Shown here: positions 58,861 through 64,000 of the stretch, piece after piece
Layout of the letters: each line of letters opens with the position of its first letter
How positions within the stretch are numbered: position 1 is the stretch's first letter
Assembly (NCBI GenBank): GCA_029891345.1
Contig: CM057005.1
Span: 65,729,760-65,793,759, forward strand
Direction: 5' to 3'
DNA from: Dryococelus australis
Lineage: Eukaryota > Arthropoda > Insecta > Phasmatodea > Phasmatidae
Length of the DNA stretch: 64,000 nt
The notes under the pieces: model-generated
Told to the model about the DNA's origin: nothing
The model's input: the letters and a program-made list of their open reading frames with translations, nothing else
Databases searched by the model: none
Translations under genes and position numbers: made by a program

Positions 58861-58938
58861 CATCTGCCCTGCTGGTTGTCTCGAGTGCTGAAGTTTGACC
58901 AACGACATGGCGTCGGTTTCTTCTCATGTCTGGCGAAT
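58861..58938 (-). CDS. Unknown gene 2, exon b
   Basis: This 78-bp exon follows TTTTCATTTTGGCGCCAG and ends GCAGATG|GTAAGC, both strong splice signals. It begins with two bases of an Asp codon and ends with one base, matching its neighbours on both sides. It encodes SPDMRRNRRHVVGQTSALET and TSRAD. A basic RRNRRH cluster might be a nuclear localisation or nucleic-acid contact site, which is only a guess. Two phase-consistent junctions are the main evidence. Confidence 0.62.
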
Positions 58939-59596
58939 CTGGCGCCAAAATGAAAACATGAAAAAAACTGAACTTAATGAATAACATAAGTGAAATTTAT
59001 ACTGTACATAATTAAGATTGCTAAACTAAAACACATTGGTGAATACTTGTGAATGCCGGAGCCTCAGATATGGCTAAGAATGTGACGCCATGAAAATGTC
59101 ACAGCACTTGAAGGGTGATATTAAATGAAATAATGCCTCAGGTGGCTGATTCTCAATAGATGATTACATGTACACTCTTATAATTAACATTTTAGAATCG
59201 GCGTGTGTCGATATGTAATTAATGTCAGGAATGTGTATGGATGTGTCGACATACGAATTTCGTGATTAAAGGCGGAGCTACACCATGATATCAATGGAAT
59301 GGTATCGACTCTCTATGCTGGGGTGTATGCTTTCCCTAGTGACATGTGGTTAAATCATCGCTAATTAAATTTAAAATGCTCCAATTCATTAATGCGGCTA
59401 TGTAATCGCTCGCCACTTTACACCCCCTGCAGGAATTTAATTAGTCTTTTGAAACCAGTCGGTCCACGTCGGAAAGTCGTGGGACACACACATTTAGGTC
59501 ACATATCCATTCTTCACGAGCGTTACCTCTTGTGGTGAATGTTAAATATTATGACTGGCGGCAATGAGTTACAGGGCAGTAAGAAAAGTGCAATAC

Positions 59597-59655
59597 CGTT
59601 CTTGTCGACCTGCACTGTTCCAGACTGCGGCATAATGACTTTCGGTGGAGTGTTG
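59597..59655 (-). CDS. Unknown gene 2, exon a
   Basis: This 59-bp exon follows TTTGCAACACTCAG and ends AAGAACG|GTATTG. It encodes NTPPKVIMPQSGTVQVDKN and leaves one base (G) that makes Asp with the next exon. It needs an upstream exon ending in phase 2, which I did not find. The acceptor sits at the edge of a 58-nt hairpin. Confidence 0.52.
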
Positions 59656-59659
59656 CTGA

Positions 59660-59717
59660 GTGTTGCAAATATATGAAAAACATGTTTAGAAACACGTTTT
59701 TCATATATTTGCAACAC
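59660..59717. repeat. 58-nt near-perfect hairpin (palindrome)
   Basis: GTGTTGCAAATATATGAAAA runs into a 28-nt arm that is the reverse complement of the following arm, with one mismatch and a 2-base loop (AG). On the minus strand its end lies within 5 nt of the acceptor of the exon at 59655. Confidence 0.93.
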
Positions 59718-60486
59718 CTATGTATAATTTGGAATACTATCTTTGTTCCATTTGCTGGAAATACATTATTGTGACAAAGAATTCAAATAAATTTAAGTTT
59801 TATCCTTGCTGCCATATTTCATTGTAATTCCAGGCTTTGTACGATGCCAAGTTCGTGCTGAACAAGCCGAAAGTTGCAAAATCAAACAATAATGCTGCCT
59901 TCACGAAGATCGTCTTGGGGCTTATTCATAATCAGAGCTTCACCCAAGGATGATCCGGATGTGATCTTCCTCGGAGATTGTCTAATGTTAGTCCGGACTA
60001 AGATTGGACTATCTATATCATATTCATAAATTTTAATTGAAAGATCTAGGACTCTCACTGTTGTAAAACTTACTACAAATGTGCATCGCAGATTTTCGTC
60101 TTTAGAAAGCTCTAAATACAATATAACTTATTTGCGAAATAATGTATTTTCTTTTCAAAATTAGTAGTAGATTACAATAATCTTAAAGAATGTGACAAGA
60201 ACAAAAAGATGATCTATTACACTATGTGTCGAATTGAAAATAAAAGCAGACTTTTGTAAATATATATATATTTTACACTTGCCATTCAAAAGTCATGCTC
60301 TGGTTACTGTGCTGAGATATTTTGCTTAACTCCAGAGGAAAGAGATCAGGAAATATCGGCTCGGACAAAGGCTTAGATACCCATAAGGAACTTTCTCACA
60401 TAGGTTCCCTTATGTTTTATGTTCAATTTGTAATTTTTCCCTCTACTAATTTCATTCCACTGTAGGTTCCAGACACAAGCGAAGCC

Positions 60487-61507
60487 ATGGCAGACCACGG
60501 GGCTGCCATGGATGCAGAACCACAATCTTTGAAGCGCCCAGTCAAAGAAGCAGCGCTCAGAGACGAATGGCAAAAGACAAACTCCATGAAACAGCTGCAG
60601 GGCGAGCCATCCCTTCAGGCCACATCGGGGCTCCCCTCGGTGCACAAATGCGCCCTCACAAATCCACCAACAATTGCAAAACATCAGCGCAGCAAAGTCA
60701 CAACTGAAAAAGGTGCAATTCAATCCGTTTACAATCTACACGACTAGGGAACACACCGTTCCAGTCCTGAAAAAGGCTATGGACGCGAACATGGCCTTAT
60801 CATGGAATGCTGTCCGCACAGGAACAGACATAATTCGTGCTTTTACCTCCTTTATCACCCATTATTTAAACACAGTTCGCCTCGTGAAACAGTTGGGATA
60901 TCAACACAGCATGTTGAGCCAAGAGACTGGAATCCCGGTGAAACTTATATTCTGCAGGGTACAAGCTGATACTCCACACGACTTCCTGGTGGAAGAATTT
61001 CAAGCTGCCAGAATGCCTGTCATGCGTTTTTATCTCATACATGACAGAAACCGCAGATCGATCAACTAACTTGTAGTTGAACTGCCCAATGGCACCGACA
61101 CAGCGCCCTACCTGGTGCTTACAGGCCTTTCTGGCCTATTAGTGAAAGTAGAAGACTTTCACCACCCAACAAGGCCAGCTCAGTGCTCACGAAGCCAGCG
61201 ATATGGCCACGTGGCTGGAGGCTGTAATGCTACACCCAAGGGCAGATACTGCTGTGGGAACCACCTCACTACAGCCTGCACTATTGTCAACCACAGAGCA
61301 CAGATCAAGTGCACACAGTGCAGAGACAACCACTGTGCTAATTACAAGGCAGCAAAGTGGAGTAGACTGCCTCAAGATGAAAGAAAGTCATGCCAGCTGC
61401 AGTCTAAGCTGGCTATTAGCGAAAATGCACGAAAAAATCTCGAACTAATAACCAAAAGGTTACAAAATGTGTTAAATATTTTCCAACATATTTACACAAA
61501 ATGGTGA
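60487..61507 (+). pseudogene. Jockey-like ORF1 (nucleic-acid-binding protein) remnant
   Basis: The first frame starts MADHGAAMDAEPQSL (60487). A shifted frame continues with LGYQHSMLSQETGIPVKLIF and EFQAARMPVMRFYLIHDRN, the RRM-like region of jockey ORF1 proteins, to a TAA at 61067-61069. A third frame has LVKVEDFHHPTRPAQC and a set of Cys/His knuckles (CSRSQRYGHVAGGCN, YCCGNHLTTAC, CTQCRDNHCANYKA). HCANYKA corresponds to the usual HTANYKGC. Two frame changes and a stop break it. Confidence 0.8.
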
Positions 61508-61539
61508 ATTAAAATTAATGACGGCAAAGTGAAGCTATT

Positions 61540-62100
61540 GTCTTTACTCGCAGACAATTTTTCCCCAGGGCGAATAATAGCCCCGAATTAATTCTTTTGA
61601 CGAACAAATTCCCCATAAAGATGTGGTGAAATACCTAGGTGTTCTTGTGGACCGAAAGCTCACTTGGAAGGTGCACATCGGTTCAAAATGTGCCAGCTGC
61701 CATGCTCGGCCATCCACACTCTTTCCTATATTAATCCCTCGAAGTGCCCTAACCCAAGGCAATGCTGTATTACTGTATACAATGCTAATACACCCAATTA
61801 TAACTTATGCTGCACTCACCTGAGCACATGCAGCTAAAATGCACTCGAGGCGCTTCCAAATAATTCAAAATAAATGCCTGCAAATACCAACAGATGCACC
61901 CCGATATTACCCTTTTGGAGATCTGCATCGCGAATTATAAATTGAAAAACTTGATGAGCACTCCGTGAAATTAGCACAAAAATTCTACACTGACATCGCA
62001 AACAGTGCAAATGCGAAAATATCCACCATCTGGGATTATAACCTCGAGGAAACTCAAAAATATAAGCGGCCGAAAAGCATTTTGGCTCACAGGCCACCAT
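61540..62100 (+). pseudogene. Jockey-like ORF2 reverse transcriptase, C-terminal remnant
   Basis: VKYLGVLVDRKLTWKVHI is the thumb-region motif of jockey/CR1-type reverse transcriptases. LLYTMLIHPIITYAALT is followed by TGA where Trp is normal, then QIIQNKCLQIPTDAPRYYP and a lysine-rich end. It is only the last quarter of the protein. The catalytic Y/F-x-D-D block is absent. Confidence 0.8.
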
Positions 62101-64000
62101 AACCTCGCTAAACTACACCTGTATGTCGCGTGATAGTTCCCACAAACACAGACAATGATGCGAAGCAATGTGTGAACACAGAACAAGGAAAGTATGATCT
62201 GTACAGCTTCTGGCTCAAATATGGGCTTGTGCTTTACATTGCAATTGTTCTCTATTCGATACTACGTGAACACCCTAGTGTCAAAATCGTAGGATCCAAC
62301 CTGGAGTTCAGTCTGGTGTAGGCTTGTGCATTGGCCCTATACACCTACCTGATACCCAATATGGCCTCCTCCAGGCTGGAGATTATATATTTATACCCTT
62401 CATTACAAATTACCTAATTCTTCGATACTACACTGGTCATTCACAACTATCTGTCAACACTACACACTGCACACACCACACTAGCTGCAAGCGAACTTTC
62501 ACTGTACGTAATGCAATTTCTTTACATCGCACCTCCACCCCCTTACCATACCCCACCCCCCTGATTCACCCTTTTTTTATGCCTGGAAACTAACACTTTT
62601 TTCTGCTTCCAGAGAAATGACTGTCATCTACAGGCGGAAGATGCACTATTGTCCCCCGCCTCCAGGGTACATGCAACTGTGGTACGACCCTGGATACATC
62701 CCAACAGCAGATCGACACATTTCATATCACTCTCATTAACCTCACAAAGTGTATCTTAACGAACTAACAATAACCCTACTATAGCGACCCCTAATCCATT
62801 AAAAGTAATAATTTTTATCCTCTGCGACTGTCGCATAGTTTTCTCCAGGCCCTCTCCCCTTTGCCTGGTTTTCTATGCCCCTTACTAGACCCTTCTTCTT
62901 TTGGGGTGTGCCCATGGCAACAATTGCAACAATGGCACCAGACAACCCTGCTCAGCCGTGATGCATGGATCCAATTTTATTAATTAACCCTGACCTAATG
63001 TATAAAGGGCTTGCCCTGAGTCACATCCCATTATCCAACCGTATTAGCTACTAGCAAGCATGCTGGAGGGCACACAGGACTGTGAAGGTGCTCGCGCTGG
63101 CGTGGTGGGATTTGGGGGCTCGCCAGAAAAATAATTGCTTAACCTCATGGGAATATTTTATAAATTTCGATTAACCAACTTTCAAAAGACCTACATTTTT
63201 TATTTTCCAAATTCTGTGCCAGTAGTGACCGGAACTCCACTGCCTTTCCTTGGCCCATGGGATATACTGAGTCACAAAACCACACTCCTGAGATGCGAGG
63301 GTGTCAGGTTAAAGTGCCTATATTAAGGGTGGGGTCAGGGTAGGGTGGATTAGCTGCCACCTGGACCAATAAAATGATTACCCTTTGGGAAGACAAGGTT
63401 CTCGGTCTGTACTTCCCCTGCGCTGAGAGGATTAGCTTTGGTGATGATAAATCGGCCTGCTCGCCAACGAGATGAGATAAGCTGTCATGGGATGAACATC
63501 GTGCTCGTGGTTACTCATTCGCTGGAATCTGCCCGTGACTTGGGGACCAGCGAAAGCGAGGTGCATCTGCGAGTGCGATGGGACCATGGCAGCTTTTGGG
63601 GGAGGGGGGTGACTATCCACAACTCGTCGCGACCCCAGGAGGTGGATATAGTTTCCCTAGGCTCTGGGGTGGCTGGAAATAATCAAATAACAGCCTGTGA
63701 ATCAACTGGCCGGTGCGAGAGCACTATTATCGGGGATGTTGGGAACCTAGGCAGCTGGTGCGAGATGGCTAAGTGTATCTGCTGGAGGTGGACTAACAAT
63801 TACGGAGAGGAGGGGGGATCTTGAGATGCTGAAAAATGCGAAATGTAGCGATCCTCACTGCTGGAGTCTGCGGGCTGCCGACTGTGGGTGCATGATGAAC
63901 ATATTGGAATGCATCGGACCTTGAAGCACCCCGATGTCAGCCATCACTCCTGGGTCAGTAGATTCACCACCAATACCGGTAGGCCCGGATGTCTCGCATT
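62101..64000. other. Unassigned, GC-richer towards the right end
   Basis: 62101-62600 may hold the 3' untranslated part of the LINE. From 62900 the DNA becomes GC-richer, with an open plus-strand frame at 63438-63824 (Gly, Ser, Cys and Trp-rich) that shows no domain and probably belongs to another repeat running out of the window. Confidence 0.35.

Larger units (their letters stand above)
60480..62100 (+). mobile_element. Jockey-like non-LTR retrotransposon, internally deleted
   Basis: ORF1 (60487-61507) is followed within about 100 bp by the last part of an ORF2 reverse transcriptase (from about 61610). Endonuclease and the catalytic reverse transcriptase domain are missing, so an internal deletion joined the two. 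No poly(A) tail was seen at its right edge. Confidence 0.8.

Noticed and set aside
59882..60121. Minus-strand 79-codon ORF.
   Set aside because: No motif, AT-rich, and overlapped by repeat-like sequence (GGGGCTTATTCATAATCAGA); chance ORF likely.

Overview
The window is AT-rich animal DNA, most likely from an insect with a large, repeat-laden genome. The reasons are GT-AG spliced short exons separated by kilobase introns, decayed BEL/Pao, gypsy-like, jockey-like, Tigger, IS630-like and hAT-like elements, tRNA-headed SINE fragments, MITEs, and many micro- and minisatellites. There are no operons, ribosome binding sites or CRISPR arrays. I cannot name the species.

Two host genes can be pieced together from exons whose splice phases agree. 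The first is on the minus strand. Its exons at 31320-31154, 29643-29580, 15668-15559, 15247-15071 and 9933-9700 join in phase and encode an N-terminal region, one complete RRM RNA-binding domain and a downstream segment. The introns have filled with transposons; one of them holds a Tigger remnant and a BEL element nested in a gypsy-like element. The gene probably continues to lower coordinates. The second, also on the minus strand, has three small in-phase exons (59655-59597, 58938-58861, 58333-58055) of unrecognised function. A 58-nt near-perfect palindrome abuts one of its splice acceptors.

Layout: 1-5330 (minus) is a decayed member of an unnamed multi-copy invertebrate gene family, split by a 1.5-kb hAT-like insertion whose removal restores the reading frame. 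5.3-16.5 kb is mostly non-coding, with SINE-like pieces, a G-rich minisatellite and RRM-gene exons. 16.5-25.8 kb is the nested gypsy/BEL complex. 28.1-31.5 kb holds the Tigger copy, retroposon tails and the first RRM-gene exons. 32.6-41 kb is a large inverted repeat around a gag-protease-integrase retroelement that has lost its reverse transcriptase; one arm carries a 420-bp MITE. 41.5-45.7 kb has two TIR-bounded DNA transposons side by side, the second holding a dead IS630-like transposase. 46.7-47.6 kb is a degenerate minisatellite. 48.4-54.2 kb holds two successive related integrase remnants. 54.7-60 kb is mostly unique-looking sequence with the second gene. 60.5-62.1 kb is an internally deleted jockey-like LINE. 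The rest is unassigned.

No functional transposase or retroelement protein survives; every element examined carries stops, frameshifts or lost catalytic residues. I did not find a clearly new functional system. The most interesting items are the RRM gene, the unnamed gene family, the large inverted repeat and the hairpin on the splice site.
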